DNA from: UMGS1370 sp046957575
Lineage (GTDB): Bacteria; Bacillota; Clostridia; Lachnospirales; Lachnospiraceae
Assembly (NCBI GenBank): GCA_046957575.1
Contig: JBKUOG010000009.1
Coordinates: 1 to 64,000, forward strand
Reading direction: 5' to 3'
Length of the DNA: 64,000 nucleotides
In this document: positions 15,652-24,935 of the stretch, in pieces
How positions within the stretch are numbered: position 1 is the stretch's first letter
Layout of the letters: every line of letters begins with the position of its first letter
The notes under the pieces: generated by a model
What the model saw: the letters and a program-made list of their open reading frames with translations, nothing else
Told to the model about the DNA's origin: nothing
The model's database searches: none
Translations under genes and position numbers: made by a program

Positions 15652-17391
15652 ATGAAAGACTACATGAATATTTATAAAGAATGGCTTTCCAATCCGTATT
15701 TTGACGAGGCGACCAGGGCGGAGTTAAAGGCCATCGAAGGGGACGAAAACGAGATTAAAGAAAGATTCTATATGGATTTGGAGTTCGGTACAGCAGGTCT
15801 TCGCGGAATTATTGGTGCAGGAATTAATCGAATGAATATTTACGTAGTTCGCCGCGCAACCCAGGGGCTTGCCAATTACATTATTAAGCAGGGGGGAGCA
15901 GACAAGGGGGTTGCCATTGCCTATGATTCCCGCCATATGTCTCCGGAATTTGCCATGGAAGCAGCCATGACTCTTGCGGCAAACGGTATTAAAGCATATA
16001 AGTTTGAGTCTCTGCGCCCGACACCGGAATTATCCTTTGCAGTTCGGGAGCTGGGCTGCATTGCAGGTATCAATATCACTGCCAGCCATAACCCGCCGGA
16101 ATATAACGGCTACAAAGTATACTGGGAGGACGGCGCCCAGTTTACCCCGCCCCATGACAAGGGAGTTACAGAAGAGGTTTTGGCAATCGAAGACCTTTCT
16201 ACAGTAAAGACGACAGATGAAGCTTCTGCCATTGCAGCAGGCAAATACGAAGTAATCGGCAGGGAAATTGATGACAAATATATTGCTCAGGTAAAGGCTC
16301 AGGTAGTCAACCAGAAGGCGATTGACGAGATGCAGGATCAGATTACCATTATCTATACACCTCTTCATGGCACAGGAAATATTCCGGCCAGGCGGGTTAT
16401 GAAAGAACTGGGATTTGAGCATGTATATGTGGTTCCGGAACAGGAACTGCCGGACGGCAATTTCCCGACGGTCAGCTACCCGAATCCAGAAGCCAGGGAA
16501 GCATTTGAACTGGGTCTTGCCATGGCAAAAGAGAAAAATGCAGACCTGGTTCTGGCAACTGACCCGGATGCAGACCGCCTTGGCGTTTATGTAAAAGACG
16601 ACAAATCCGGAGAGTACATTCCGCTGACCGGCAATATGTCCGGCGCGCTTCTGTGCGAATATGTATTGAGCCAGAAGAAGGCGGCAGGAAAGATTCCGGC
16701 AGACGGACAGGTTGTAAAATCCATCGTTTCCACCAACCTGATTGATGCAGTTGCCAAGGCTTATGATGTAGAACTGATTGAGGTTCTGACTGGATTTAAG
16801 TGGATCGGCCAGCAGATTTTAAAGAATGAAAAGACCGGTAAGGGTACCTATTTATTTGGAATGGAAGAAAGCTACGGCTGCCTGATTGGAAGCTATGCAA
16901 GAGATAAGGACGCGATTTCCGCAACCGCTGCCCTGTGCGAAGCTGCAGCATATTATAAGGCCCAGAATATGACTTTATGGGATGCCATGATCGCAATGTA
17001 TGAGAAGTACGGCTACTACAAAGATGCTGTAAAATCCATCGGACTGTCCGGTATTGAGGGACTTGCCAAGATCCAGGCAATCATGGAAAACCTGCGTGCC
17101 AATACTCCGGCAGAAGTAGGCGGCTATAAAGTGCTTTCTGCAAGAGATTACAAGCTGGATACCATTAAAGATATGGCGACTGGAGAAGTAAAACCAACCG
17201 GTCTTCCTTCTTCCAACGTGCTGTACTATGATATGGAAGATGGCGTATGGATGTGCGTAAGACCTTCCGGAACCGAGCCGAAGATCAAGTTCTACTATGG
17301 CGTTAAGGGAGTTTCCTTAGAGGATGCTGACAAGAAGGCGGCAGATATGGGCGCTGCAGTACAGGCTATGGTAGATGAGATGTTAAAGTAG
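15652..17391 (+). CDS. Phosphoglucomutase / phosphomannomutase (alpha-D-phosphohexomutase)
   Basis: Interconverts hexose 1- and 6-phosphates, supplying glucose-1-phosphate for nucleotide sugars. Motifs: GTAGLRGIIGAG near the N-terminus, catalytic ITASHNPPEYNGYK with the phosphoserine, metal loop ATDPDADRLGVY, sugar-binding GFKWIGQ and GMEESYGC, and phosphate-binding RPSGTEPKIKFY at the end. The start at 15652 (MKDYMN, after GAGAAGGGAG) gives about 579 residues, normal for the family; the frame is open back to 15562 but that would overlap the -10 at 15573. Related to PgcA of Bacillus. Confidence 0.93.
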   Translation: MKDYMNIYKEWLSNPYFDEATRAELKAIEGDENEIKERFYMDLEFGTAGLRGIIGAGINRMNIYVVRRATQGLANYIIKQGGADKGVAIAYDSRHMSPEFAMEAAMTLAANGIKAYKFESLRPTPELSFAVRELGCIAGINITASHNPPEYNGYKVYWEDGAQFTPPHDKGVTEEVLAIEDLSTVKTTDEASAIAAGKYEVIGREIDDKYIAQVKAQVVNQKAIDEMQDQITIIYTPLHGTGNIPARRVMKELGFEHVYVVPEQELPDGNFPTVSYPNPEAREAFELGLAMAKEKNADLVLATDPDADRLGVYVKDDKSGEYIPLTGNMSGALLCEYVLSQKKAAGKIPADGQVVKSIVSTNLIDAVAKAYDVELIEVLTGFKWIGQQILKNEKTGKGTYLFGMEESYGCLIGSYARDKDAISATAALCEAAAYYKAQNMTLWDAMIAMYEKYGYYKDAVKSIGLSGIEGLAKIQAIMENLRANTPAEVGGYKVLSARDYKLDTIKDMATGEVKPTGLPSSNVLYYDMEDGVWMCVRPSGTEPKIKFYYGVKGVSLEDADKKAADMGAAVQAMVDEMLK

Positions 17392-17434
17392 AATTTTTGC
17401 CAGGCAAAATCTGAATCGTTACGCCAAAATAAAA

Positions 17435-17480
17435 AAAGCTGGGCCAGGAGAAGTATTTTCATCCTGACTCAGTTTTTTTG
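17435..17480. terminator. Convergent terminator
   Basis: An A-rich run followed by an imperfect stem (CTGGGCCAGGAG near 17440-17451 with CCTGACTCAG near 17463-17472) and TTTTTTT at 17473-17479. The opposite flank AAAAAAGC serves the leftward gene. Confidence 0.6.
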
Positions 17481-18365
17481 TTACTTATCCTGTTCTAAGT
17501 ATTTTTTCAGATCCTTAAGGGCTTCATTAAACCGCTTGGAAGTGGCTCCGGGATTGCCCCGCAAAAGACTTCTGTGATAGGAAGTTAACCGGCGTCTAAG
17601 CTGGTGGCGCCGCTCCCAAAGAGCTGCAGTTTCTTCCCGTATAGAGGAAGCTTCGTCCCGAATTGCAGCTGCCTCTTCCCGTATGGCCGAAACCCGTTCC
17701 TGTTTGGCATCATGCAAATCAGATGCCCAATCCCGTACCCCTTCTCGGATATCATCCGCCCGATCCGATGCTTCTGCCTTTAACAGGGCCAGCTGCACCT
17801 GCAAGTCGTCCAGATCTGCTTTGATTTTAGTCAAAGTCTCTAATGCGTGGCCCAAATCCAAAGCAGCCCGCACAGATTGAATGGTATCTGTAATAAAGAG
17901 TACAGAGACAACAGCTAAGAAAGAAAATTCAACAGCCGGATTGAGAGACAAGACAAATTTTTCAATGGGCTTGTGGAGCACTTCTGTCATGAGAATGGTC
18001 AAAAAGCCCCATGCAATGGAGGTGCCGAGACATACATATCCGTTGATGTTGAATTTCTGGTCTGTGTAGTCCCAATACCGCACTTTAAACAGACGTTCCA
18101 TAATCCACCCGGTCACATATTCCAGGGCAGATGCGGCAAAAAATCCGGCAATGTATACCAGAATCAGATTATCTTTTACTGGAAGGGAAACCCACAGCAT
18201 CATAACCGCTCCAGTGCCGTAAAGAGGAATCATGGGAAGGCGGAGAAAGCCTCGGTTGACCAGACGGTGCTTTTGCAGGGAAACAAACGTGGACTCTACA
18301 ATCCATCCTAAAAAACAGTATACATAAAAGAATGTAATCCAGTGATACCAGGGATAAGTATACAT
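17481..18365 (-). CDS. Membrane protein of the putative ABC-transporter type IV family (PF06541-like) with coiled-coil tail
   Basis: About 294 residues from the ATG at 18365, which follows AAAGGA on the minus strand; the frame extends a further 64 codons upstream through a hairpin-rich stretch without a ribosome binding site. The N-terminal 150 residues hold four or so hydrophobic segments (WITFFYVYCFLGWIVEST, VMMLWVSLPV, LVYIAGFFAASALEYVTGW, TSIAWGFLTILMT) and resemble the small PF06541 membrane family. The C-terminal half is a long charged Ala/Glu/Arg-rich coiled coil. The family name is historical; transport has not been shown from sequence. Function unknown. Confidence 0.72.
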   Translation of the reverse strand: MYTYPWYHWITFFYVYCFLGWIVESTFVSLQKHRLVNRGFLRLPMIPLYGTGAVMMLWVSLPVKDNLILVYIAGFFAASALEYVTGWIMERLFKVRYWDYTDQKFNINGYVCLGTSIAWGFLTILMTEVLHKPIEKFVLSLNPAVEFSFLAVVSVLFITDTIQSVRAALDLGHALETLTKIKADLDDLQVQLALLKAEASDRADDIREGVRDWASDLHDAKQERVSAIREEAAAIRDEASSIREETAALWERRHQLRRRLTSYHRSLLRGNPGATSKRFNEALKDLKKYLEQDK

Positions 18366-18404
18366 ATTCAAATCCTTTCTGCTTGCAAGAATCAAAGCTG
18401 TCAT

Positions 18405-18552
18405 GTAAAATGGGGGAGATACCGTTTGAGACGGTGTATCTTGCTGAGCGGATACTCCGCTCAGCAAGCATCGGATGTTCATCCGATGGGAAAGCGGCAA
18501 AATCATCATGTTTACAGGCAAGCCTGACACCTGCTGGTTTCCCTGCTTTCCC
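18405..18552. other. Hairpin-rich intergenic element
   Basis: Consecutive strong stem-loops: ACCGT/ACGGT (about 18421-18435), a perfect 12-bp stem TTGCTGAGCGGA with TCCGCTCAGCAA (about 18441-18467), CATCGGATG with CATCCGATG (about 18469-18488), and a longer-range GGGAAAGC (18488-18495) with GCTTTCCC (18545-18552). The order suggests a folded RNA or a mobile palindromic element, on either strand. I do not recognise the family. Confidence 0.55.
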
Positions 18553-18614
18553 GCCATCCTGAATGGTTATTGGTATTATAAACGAAAATAGATGGAAGAT
18601 AAAGAGGTTTTTCT

Positions 18615-20168
18615 ATGAGCATTTTAAATGTAGAACATTTGAGCCATGGGTTTGGCGACAGAGCGATTTTCAGTGATGTTTCATTCCGGCTTTTAAAGGG
18701 AGAGCATATTGGTCTGGTGGGCGCCAATGGAGAGGGAAAGTCCACTTTTATGAGCATTATTACAGACAAAATGATGCCGGATGAGGGGAAAGTGGAGTGG
18801 GCAAAGAATGTACGGGTCGGATATCTGGATCAGCATACGGTTCTCGAAGCCGGTATGACTATACGGGATGTGTTAAAGAGTGCGTTTGGTTTTTTATTTG
18901 ATATGGAAGCCCAGATGAATGAGATTTGTGACAAAATGGGGGAAGCATCCGAAGAGGAAATGAATGTGATGATGGAGGAATTGGGAACGATTCAGGATCT
19001 GCTTATGGCCCATGATTTCTATATCATTGACGCAAAGGTAGAGGAAATTGCCCGGGCATTTGAATTAAACGATCTGGGTCTGGATAAAGACGTATCTGAA
19101 CTCTCCGGCGGTCAGAGGACCAAAGTACTTTTGGCAAAGCTTTTATTGGAAAAGCCGGATATTCTGCTTTTGGACGAGCCCACCAACTATCTGGATGTTC
19201 AGCATATTGAGTGGCTGAAGCGGTATCTCCAGGAATACGAAAATGCCTTTATCCTGATCTCCCATGATATTCCATTTTTAAACAGCGTGGTTAATATCAT
19301 TTATCATATGGAAAATCAACGGCTGGATCGGTATGTAGGGGATTACGATAAATTCCAGGAAGTTTATGCGGCAAAACAGGCCCAGTTAGAAGCGGCTTAC
19401 AAGAGACAGCAGCAGGAAATTGCCCAGTTGGAAGATTTTGTAGCCCGCAATAAAGCCAGGGTTTCTACCCGCAATATGGCTATGTCCCGGCAGAAAAAAC
19501 TGGATAAGATGGAAGTGATTGAACTGACAAAGGAAAAGCCGAAGCCGGAATTTCACTTTATGGAAGCAAGAGCGGCTGGAAAATATATTTTTGAAACCCA
19601 TGATTTGGTGATTGGATATGAGGAACCCTTGTCAAAGCCTATTAATCTGTCCATGGAACGGGGAGAAAAACTGGTCTTAAAGGGTGCCAATGGAATCGGA
19701 AAAACAACACTTCTGCGCAGTATTTTGGGAGAAGTGCCGTCCCTTTCCGGAACTGTAGAATTGGGTGATTATCTGTATCTGGGATATTTTGAACAGGAAA
19801 TGGCTCCTGGCAATACGACTACCTGTATCGAGGAGATCTGGAAAGAATTTCCGTCCTATACCCAGTATCAGGTCAGGTCAGCTCTTGCAAAATGCGGACT
19901 GACTACCAAAAATATTGAGAGCCAGGTGCGGGTGCTGTCCGGAGGCGAACAGGCAAAGGTAAGGTTGTGTAAACTGATAAACCGGGAAACCAATGTGCTG
20001 CTATTGGACGAACCCACTAACCATCTGGACATAGATGCAAAAGAGGAACTTCGGCGTGCGTTGATGGCTTACAAAGGAAGCATGGTTTTGATTTGTCATG
20101 AACCGGAGTTTTATGAGGGTCTGGCTACCAGAGTGCTGGACTGCGGCGAGTGGTCGCTGAGAGTATAG
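18615..20168 (+). CDS. ABC-F family ATPase (two ABC domains, ribosome-associated type)
   Basis: 517 residues with two ABC cassettes and no membrane segments. Cassette 1: Walker A GANGEGKST (about 36-44), signature LSGGQ, Walker B ILLLDEPTNYLD, with the family-typical EQ2-like linker rich in K/R/Q between the domains (about 245-305). Cassette 2: GANGIGKTT, LSGGEQAKVRL, VLLLDEPTNHLD. ABC-F proteins act on the ribosome as translation factors or antibiotic-protection factors; closest in layout to YbiT/EttA-like housekeeping members, though resistance cannot be excluded. Start MSILNVEHLSHGFG follows AAAGAGG. Confidence 0.88.
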   Translation: MSILNVEHLSHGFGDRAIFSDVSFRLLKGEHIGLVGANGEGKSTFMSIITDKMMPDEGKVEWAKNVRVGYLDQHTVLEAGMTIRDVLKSAFGFLFDMEAQMNEICDKMGEASEEEMNVMMEELGTIQDLLMAHDFYIIDAKVEEIARAFELNDLGLDKDVSELSGGQRTKVLLAKLLLEKPDILLLDEPTNYLDVQHIEWLKRYLQEYENAFILISHDIPFLNSVVNIIYHMENQRLDRYVGDYDKFQEVYAAKQAQLEAAYKRQQQEIAQLEDFVARNKARVSTRNMAMSRQKKLDKMEVIELTKEKPKPEFHFMEARAAGKYIFETHDLVIGYEEPLSKPINLSMERGEKLVLKGANGIGKTTLLRSILGEVPSLSGTVELGDYLYLGYFEQEMAPGNTTTCIEEIWKEFPSYTQYQVRSALAKCGLTTKNIESQVRVLSGGEQAKVRLCKLINRETNVLLLDEPTNHLDIDAKEELRRALMAYKGSMVLICHEPEFYEGLATRVLDCGEWSLRV

Positions 20169-20269
20169 ACAGGCGGGCTGCCGCTTTTGATGCGTGAATC
20201 ATGAAAGCGGCCGTTTCACCCGAAAACCGAGAAAACCTGCCACTGACAGATTTTTTGGATGCTTAGCAG

Positions 20270-20306
20270 CAAAAATCCCGCAGGGTGGCACCTGCGGGAT
20301 TTTTGG
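20270..20306 (+). terminator. Terminator after the ABC-F gene
   Basis: AAAAATCCCGCAGG with CCTGCGGGATTTTT around a short GTGGCA loop, ending in a T run. Classic intrinsic terminator, usable in both directions. Confidence 0.85.
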
Positions 20307-20329
20307 GAATGGTAGGTATAATAAATAAG

Positions 20330-20640
20330 AAAATGTTTAGGGGGGCCGGACGGCTCGCACCGTCCGGTATGAGTATGAAAAAGCTTTGTGATTTCAAGTA
20401 ACCACTTGAAACAAAGGCTCGTTACCCTTTCGGATAACTTGGTTATAGTATATCTGGTAATTGTGTCCGAAATATGACGGTGTCATTAAAAAAGAATAAA
20501 CTCTATAAAAATAAAAAAAACCCTTTGAAAACTCTTCGGGATTGTATATAATAAGATATAACTGTTCAGGACGGCAAAAAGATGCGCCGTCCTAAACTGC
20601 AACCAGCTAAGTTTACAGTTTTGCACATTGATGCTATATT
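20330..20640 (+). promoter_or_regulatory. mreB upstream region: structured element and promoter
   Basis: Between the terminator and mreB lie several perfect stems: CCGGACGG/CCGTCCGG (20346-20367), TTTCAAGT/ACTTGAAA nested in GCTTTG/CAAAGGC (about 20382-20418), then AGGACGGC/GCCGTCCT (20568-20593). A promoter TTGAAA (20525-20530) with TATAAT (20547-20552), 16-base spacing, fits mreB. The first two stems lie upstream of this promoter and could be an independent small RNA; no class recognised. Confidence 0.55.
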
Positions 20641-20658
20641 TTTGGAGGAAATTAACAT

Positions 20659-21669
20659 ATGTTTACCATGATGTCCAATGACATTGGAATTGACCTGGGT
20701 ACTGCCAGTATCTTGGTTTATATTAAAGGAAAAGGCGTTGTATTAAAGGAACCGTCTGTAGTTGCGATCGACCGCGACAACAATAAGATTATGGCGATCG
20801 GCGAGGAAGCCCGCCTGATGATTGGCCGTACCCCTGGCAACATTGTTGCAGTCCGCCCTCTTCGCCAGGGTGTTATTTCTGATTATACAGTTACAGAGAA
20901 AATGTTAAAATACTTTATCAATAAGGCAGTCGGCAAGAAGACTCTGCGCAAGCCCCGCATCAGCGTCTGTATCCCCAGCGGCGCTACAGAGGTAGAGAAA
21001 AAGGCGGTTGAAGATGCAACCTATCAGGCGGGAGCCAGAGAAGTATCCATTATTGAAGAGCCGGTAGCGGCTGCGATTGGAGCAGGCATTGATATTTCCA
21101 AGGCATGCGGAAATATGATCGTTGATATTGGAGGAGGTACTGCAGATATTGCAGTCATTTCTTTGGGCGGTACTGTAGTCAGCACTTCCATTAAAGTGGC
21201 TGGTGATGACTTCGATGAGGCTCTGGTCCGTTATATGAGAAAGAAACATAACCTTTTGATTGGTGAGAGAACTGCAGAGGAGATCAAGATTAATATCGGC
21301 GCAGCATACCGCAGGCCGGAAGTTTTGACCATGGAGGTTCGAGGCCGGAACCTGGTAACCGGTCTTCCCAAGACCATTGTAGTGACTTCTGACGAGACGT
21401 TAGAAGCGTTAAGAGAGCCGGCAATGCAGATTGTAGATGCGGTTCACAGCGTATTAGAGCGTACTCCTCCGGAACTGGCTGCAGATATTTTCGAGAGAGG
21501 GATTGTGCTGACCGGAGGCGGTTCTCTGCTCAGCGGACTGGATGCCCTGATTGAGGAAAAAACTGGTATTAATACCATGGTAGCAGAAGATCCGCTGACC
21601 GCAGTGGCAATCGGTACTGGCAAATTTATCGAATTTGCCCATGGAGAGGGCAAAGAGGATTTTAGTTAA
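20659..21669 (+). CDS. mreB: MreB/Mbl-family rod-shape actin homologue
   Basis: 336 residues of the bacterial actin fold: phosphate-1 loop GIDLGTASILVY (residues 9-20), connect-1 and phosphate-2 VDIGGGTADIAVIS (around 155-168), adenosine motif LTGGGSLLSGL. It polymerises under the membrane and organises cell-wall elongation. TTTTTGGAGGAAATTAACAT before the ATG gives a good ribosome binding site. The usual mreC-mreD partners are not next to it; a terminator-like hairpin and recD2 follow, so this is probably the stand-alone Mbl-type copy. Confidence 0.93.
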   Translation: MFTMMSNDIGIDLGTASILVYIKGKGVVLKEPSVVAIDRDNNKIMAIGEEARLMIGRTPGNIVAVRPLRQGVISDYTVTEKMLKYFINKAVGKKTLRKPRISVCIPSGATEVEKKAVEDATYQAGAREVSIIEEPVAAAIGAGIDISKACGNMIVDIGGGTADIAVISLGGTVVSTSIKVAGDDFDEALVRYMRKKHNLLIGERTAEEIKINIGAAYRRPEVLTMEVRGRNLVTGLPKTIVVTSDETLEALREPAMQIVDAVHSVLERTPPELAADIFERGIVLTGGGSLLSGLDALIEEKTGINTMVAEDPLTAVAIGTGKFIEFAHGEGKEDFS

Positions 21670-21701
21670 GGATCCGCAGGGAGGAATCTGTTTTTTGTAT
21701 G

Positions 21702-21730
21702 CCCAAAAGTCCGGATAACTGGCTTTTGGG
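21702..21730 (+). terminator. Terminator-like hairpin after mreB
   Basis: GCCCAAAAG and CTTTTGGGC pair around a GTCCGGATAACTG-type loop. A T run is lacking right after the stem, so efficiency is uncertain. Confidence 0.55.
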
Positions 21731-21758
21731 CGCGGCTTTTGTCTGACAGGAATCGTTT

Positions 21759-23987
21759 ATGGCAACAGTAAAGGGATTTGTAGAGCGGATTAAGTTCCGC
21801 AATGAGGAAAACGGATATACGGTTTTAAGCATTGCTGACGGAAAAGATGAAACCATTCTGGTAGGGACCTTCCATTACATTAGTGAAGGAGAGATGGTAG
21901 AGGCCACAGGCACTATGATCGAACATCCTGTGTATGGAGAGCAGCTTCAGGTGGAGAGCTATGAGATTCAGACACCTGAAGATAATGCAGCAATCGAGAG
22001 ATACTTAGCCTCCGGCGCCATTAAAGGCGTGGGGGCTTCTTTGGCTGCCAGAATTGTAAAAAAATTTAAGGCAGATACTTTCCGCGTAATGGAGGAAGAG
22101 CCGGAACGTCTTTCTGAAGTAAAAGGGATCAGCGAGAAGATGGCAATGTTAATTGGCGAGCAGGTAGCAGCCAAAAAGGAGATGCGCCAGGCCATGATGT
22201 TTCTTCAGGAATACGGCATTTCCATGAATCTGGCTGTGAAAATTTATCAGGAATACGGCCCCAGGATGTACAGCATTTTAAAGGAAAATCCGTACCGCCT
22301 GGCCGATGATATCCCAGGGGTAGGCTTTAAGATGGCCGATGAGATTGCCCAGAAAGTGGGACTGTTTGCAGATTCAGATTACCGGATTAAAAGTGGAATT
22401 TTTTATACTCTTCTTCAGGCAGTGGGAAATGGCCATACGTATTTGCCGGAACAGGAACTAAAAGCCGGAGCAGGCGAACTTTTGCAAGTTCATCCTGACG
22501 ATATGGATAAACATCTGATGGATCTTCAGATGGAGAAAAAAATTATGGTCCGAGGGCAGCCGGACGGGCAGCGGATCATTTATTCCTCCCAGTATTATTA
22601 TCTGGAACTGAATACAGCAAAAATGCTGATGGATCTGAACATTAAGGGAGATATTGCCAGCGGGGTCATTGAAAAGCGTCTGGAGCAAATTCAGGCATCG
22701 GAACAGATTGAACTGGATGAAATGCAGCAGCAGGCGGTTTTGGAGGCAGTAAACAGCGGTCTTATGGTGATTACCGGCGGTCCGGGTACGGGAAAGACCA
22801 CTACGATTAATACCATCATTCAGTATTTTGAGATGGAAGGAATGGAGATTCTTCTGGCAGCGCCTACAGGCAGGGCGGCAAAGCGTATGACGGAAGCTAC
22901 CGGATACGAGGCCAGAACCATTCACCGGATGCTGGAACTTACCGGCATGCCGGAAGAAAAAGAACGGGTGGGAATGCATTTTGAGAGGAATGAAGAGAAT
23001 CCTCTGGATGCAGATGTGATCATTATTGACGAGATGTCTATGGTAGACATCGGGCTGATGCACGCCCTGTTAAAAGCTGTTACAGTGGGGACCAGGCTGA
23101 TTCTGGTGGGAGACGTCAACCAGCTTCCCAGTGTGGGGCCGGGAAATGTGCTGAGGGACATTATTGATTCGGGTCAGTTCAATGTGGTGAAACTGACAAA
23201 GATTTTCCGGCAGGCGGCAGAGAGCGACATTATCGTCAATGCCCACCGGATTAATGATGGGCAGCTCATTCCCTTGGGAAAACCCAGCAAAGATTTTCTC
23301 TTCATTAAAAGAGATACGCCGGATGCCATTATCAGCGCCATGATTACGCTGATCCAGAAAAAACTTCCGGCATATGTAGACGCGGATCCGATGGATATTC
23401 AGATCATGACGCCCATGAGAAAGGGCGCTTTGGGAGTGGAGCGGCTGAATCAGATTTTCCAGTCCTTTTTAAATCCACCGGATAAAAAGAAGGCGGAAAA
23501 AGAACTGAACGGGACAATCTGGCGTACCGGCGACAAGGTGATGCAGATAAAAAATAATTATCAGATAGAATGGGAGATCCGCAGTCGTTACGGCATGCCG
23601 GTAGACAAAGGCATGGGGGTGTTTAACGGGGATATTGGAAGGATCCGGGAAGTCAATGCGTTTGCAGAAACCATTACGGTGGAGTTTGACGAGGGCCGTC
23701 TGGTGGAATATTCCTTTAAGCAGACAGAAGAACTGGAACTGGCCTATGCCATTACCATTCACAAGTCCCAGGGAAGCGAATATCCGGCAGTGGTAATTCC
23801 GATTCACAGCGGTCCAAGGATGTTAATGAACCGCAATCTGATTTATACAGGGGTGACCAGGGCAAAGACCTGTGTCTGTCTGGTGGGGATTCCGGAGATT
23901 TTTCAGGCCATGGCAAACAATGCAATGGAACAGAAACGGTATTCAGGCTTAAAGGAGAGGATTAAAGAAATATGCGCATTGGCGTAG
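21759..23987 (+). CDS. recD2: RecD2-type ATP-dependent DNA helicase
   Basis: 742 residues. An N-terminal OB/helix-hairpin-helix region (AAIERYLASGAIKGVGASLAARIV and two further HhH-like repeats) precedes a superfamily 1B helicase core: Walker A VITGGPGTGKTT (about 338-349), AAPTGRAAKRM (Ia), VIIIDEMSMVD (Walker B), LVGDVNQLPSVGPG (III), and the C-terminal AITIHKSQGSEYPAVVIPI and TGVTRAK. This is the RecD-like helicase found without RecBC, a 5'-3' helicase acting in repair. Start ATG at 21759 follows CAGGAATCG, a weak site. The 3' end overlaps comF by 16 bases. Confidence 0.94.
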   Translation: MATVKGFVERIKFRNEENGYTVLSIADGKDETILVGTFHYISEGEMVEATGTMIEHPVYGEQLQVESYEIQTPEDNAAIERYLASGAIKGVGASLAARIVKKFKADTFRVMEEEPERLSEVKGISEKMAMLIGEQVAAKKEMRQAMMFLQEYGISMNLAVKIYQEYGPRMYSILKENPYRLADDIPGVGFKMADEIAQKVGLFADSDYRIKSGIFYTLLQAVGNGHTYLPEQELKAGAGELLQVHPDDMDKHLMDLQMEKKIMVRGQPDGQRIIYSSQYYYLELNTAKMLMDLNIKGDIASGVIEKRLEQIQASEQIELDEMQQQAVLEAVNSGLMVITGGPGTGKTTTINTIIQYFEMEGMEILLAAPTGRAAKRMTEATGYEARTIHRMLELTGMPEEKERVGMHFERNEENPLDADVIIIDEMSMVDIGLMHALLKAVTVGTRLILVGDVNQLPSVGPGNVLRDIIDSGQFNVVKLTKIFRQAAESDIIVNAHRINDGQLIPLGKPSKDFLFIKRDTPDAIISAMITLIQKKLPAYVDADPMDIQIMTPMRKGALGVERLNQIFQSFLNPPDKKKAEKELNGTIWRTGDKVMQIKNNYQIEWEIRSRYGMPVDKGMGVFNGDIGRIREVNAFAETITVEFDEGRLVEYSFKQTEELELAYAITIHKSQGSEYPAVVIPIHSGPRMLMNRNLIYTGVTRAKTCVCLVGIPEIFQAMANNAMEQKRYSGLKERIKEICALA

Positions 23988-24751
23988 AGGGGAACATAAA
24001 GAAACAAATCAGGATGCGGGGGAAAGCGGCCTGGAATGTATTGTTAGATGGACTTTATCCCAGAAGGTGTCCTATCTGTGGGGATATCGCAATGCCAAAA
24101 GGGGAACTGATCTGCCCGGACTGTGAAAAACAGATTTCCTGGGTAGAGGGACCTGTCTGCAAAACCTGCGGCCGTCAGGTGGCAGATGAGACAGCAGAGT
24201 ATTGCCCGGACTGTATGCGCCGCCGCCATGTGTTTGATGGCGGCATTGCACTCTGCAATTACAATGAAGCAGTCCGCACGTCTATGGGAAAAATCAAATA
24301 TCAGGGGCGCAGGGAATATCTGGATTTTTACGGCATGGCGTTTGCCAAGCGGCGGGGCGGACAACTTGCCGGATTTCAGGCAGATGCCTTGGTGCCTGTG
24401 CCGGTACATTCGGCCAGAAAGAGAAAAAGAGGATTTAATCAGGCAGAAGTGCTGGCAGAGAGGATTTCAGAAGAGATGGGAAAGCAGTATGGCAGAACCA
24501 TTCCGGTTCGGACGGATTTGCTGTTCCGAACAAAAAAGACGTTTCCTCAAAAGGATTTAACTGCCGCACAGCGCCTCAAAAATCTGGAAGATGCTTTTGA
24601 CGCCAACCAGGTTCCGTCCCATATCCGCAGGGTGATTTTAGTAGATGACATATACACGACCGGAAGCACAGCCGACGCCTGTGCAAAGGCGCTGAAACAC
24701 GCTGGCGTGCTAAGAGTCTGTGTGGCAGCGGCCTGCATTGGAAATCAGTAA
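23972..24751 (+). CDS. comF: ComF-family phosphoribosyltransferase-like protein
   Basis: 259 residues. A zinc-ribbon N-terminus (CPICG...CPDC, then CKTCG...CPDCMRR) leads into a type I phosphoribosyltransferase domain with VPVPVHSARKRKRGFNQAEVLAE and the PRPP loop VILVDDIYTTGSTADAC. ComF supports uptake of transforming DNA in Bacillus; in many anaerobes it is kept beside helicases such as RecD2, as here. The gene overlaps recD2 by 16 bases. An alternative start is the ATG at 24014 (MRGKAAW). Confidence 0.88.
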   Translation: MRIGVEGNIKKQIRMRGKAAWNVLLDGLYPRRCPICGDIAMPKGELICPDCEKQISWVEGPVCKTCGRQVADETAEYCPDCMRRRHVFDGGIALCNYNEAVRTSMGKIKYQGRREYLDFYGMAFAKRRGGQLAGFQADALVPVPVHSARKRKRGFNQAEVLAERISEEMGKQYGRTIPVRTDLLFRTKKTFPQKDLTAAQRLKNLEDAFDANQVPSHIRRVILVDDIYTTGSTADACAKALKHAGVLRVCVAAACIGNQ

Positions 24752-24810
24752 CAGTTCAGCCATGTATCTTCTTGCCCGCTTGCAGCGGACAAGAAAAGTC
24801 GTAAAAACTG

Positions 24811-24839
24811 TTGACGAATCAGTGTTTTTATGGTATAGT
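24811..24839 (+). promoter_or_regulatory. Promoter of the rpmG-secE-nusG unit
   Basis: TTGACG (24811-24816) and TATAGT (24834-24839) with a 17-base spacer, close to the sigma-A consensus. Confidence 0.7.
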
Positions 24840-24935
24840 GGACAGGCGAATGGAAGAACTTAGGTCTTTTTTTTATGCTTAAATTTAATGAAAAAAGGCC
24901 GCCAACAACAAGAATATTAAGTGGAGGTGGAAGTC

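Noticed and set aside
15885..15896. 6-G run in the phosphoglucomutase gene as another phase-variable tract
   Set aside because: The frame is intact on both sides and the run is shorter; same for the 6-G run near 7565 in the ATPase.
18366..18557. 64-codon N-terminal extension of the membrane protein
   Set aside because: Overlaps the hairpin array, lacks a ribosome binding site and a plausible protein composition; the start at 18365 has AAAGGA.
20332..20402. Small ORF of about 22 codons (MFRGAGRLAPSG start) upstream of mreB
   Set aside because: Coincides with the paired stems and has no ribosome binding site; more likely structured RNA.
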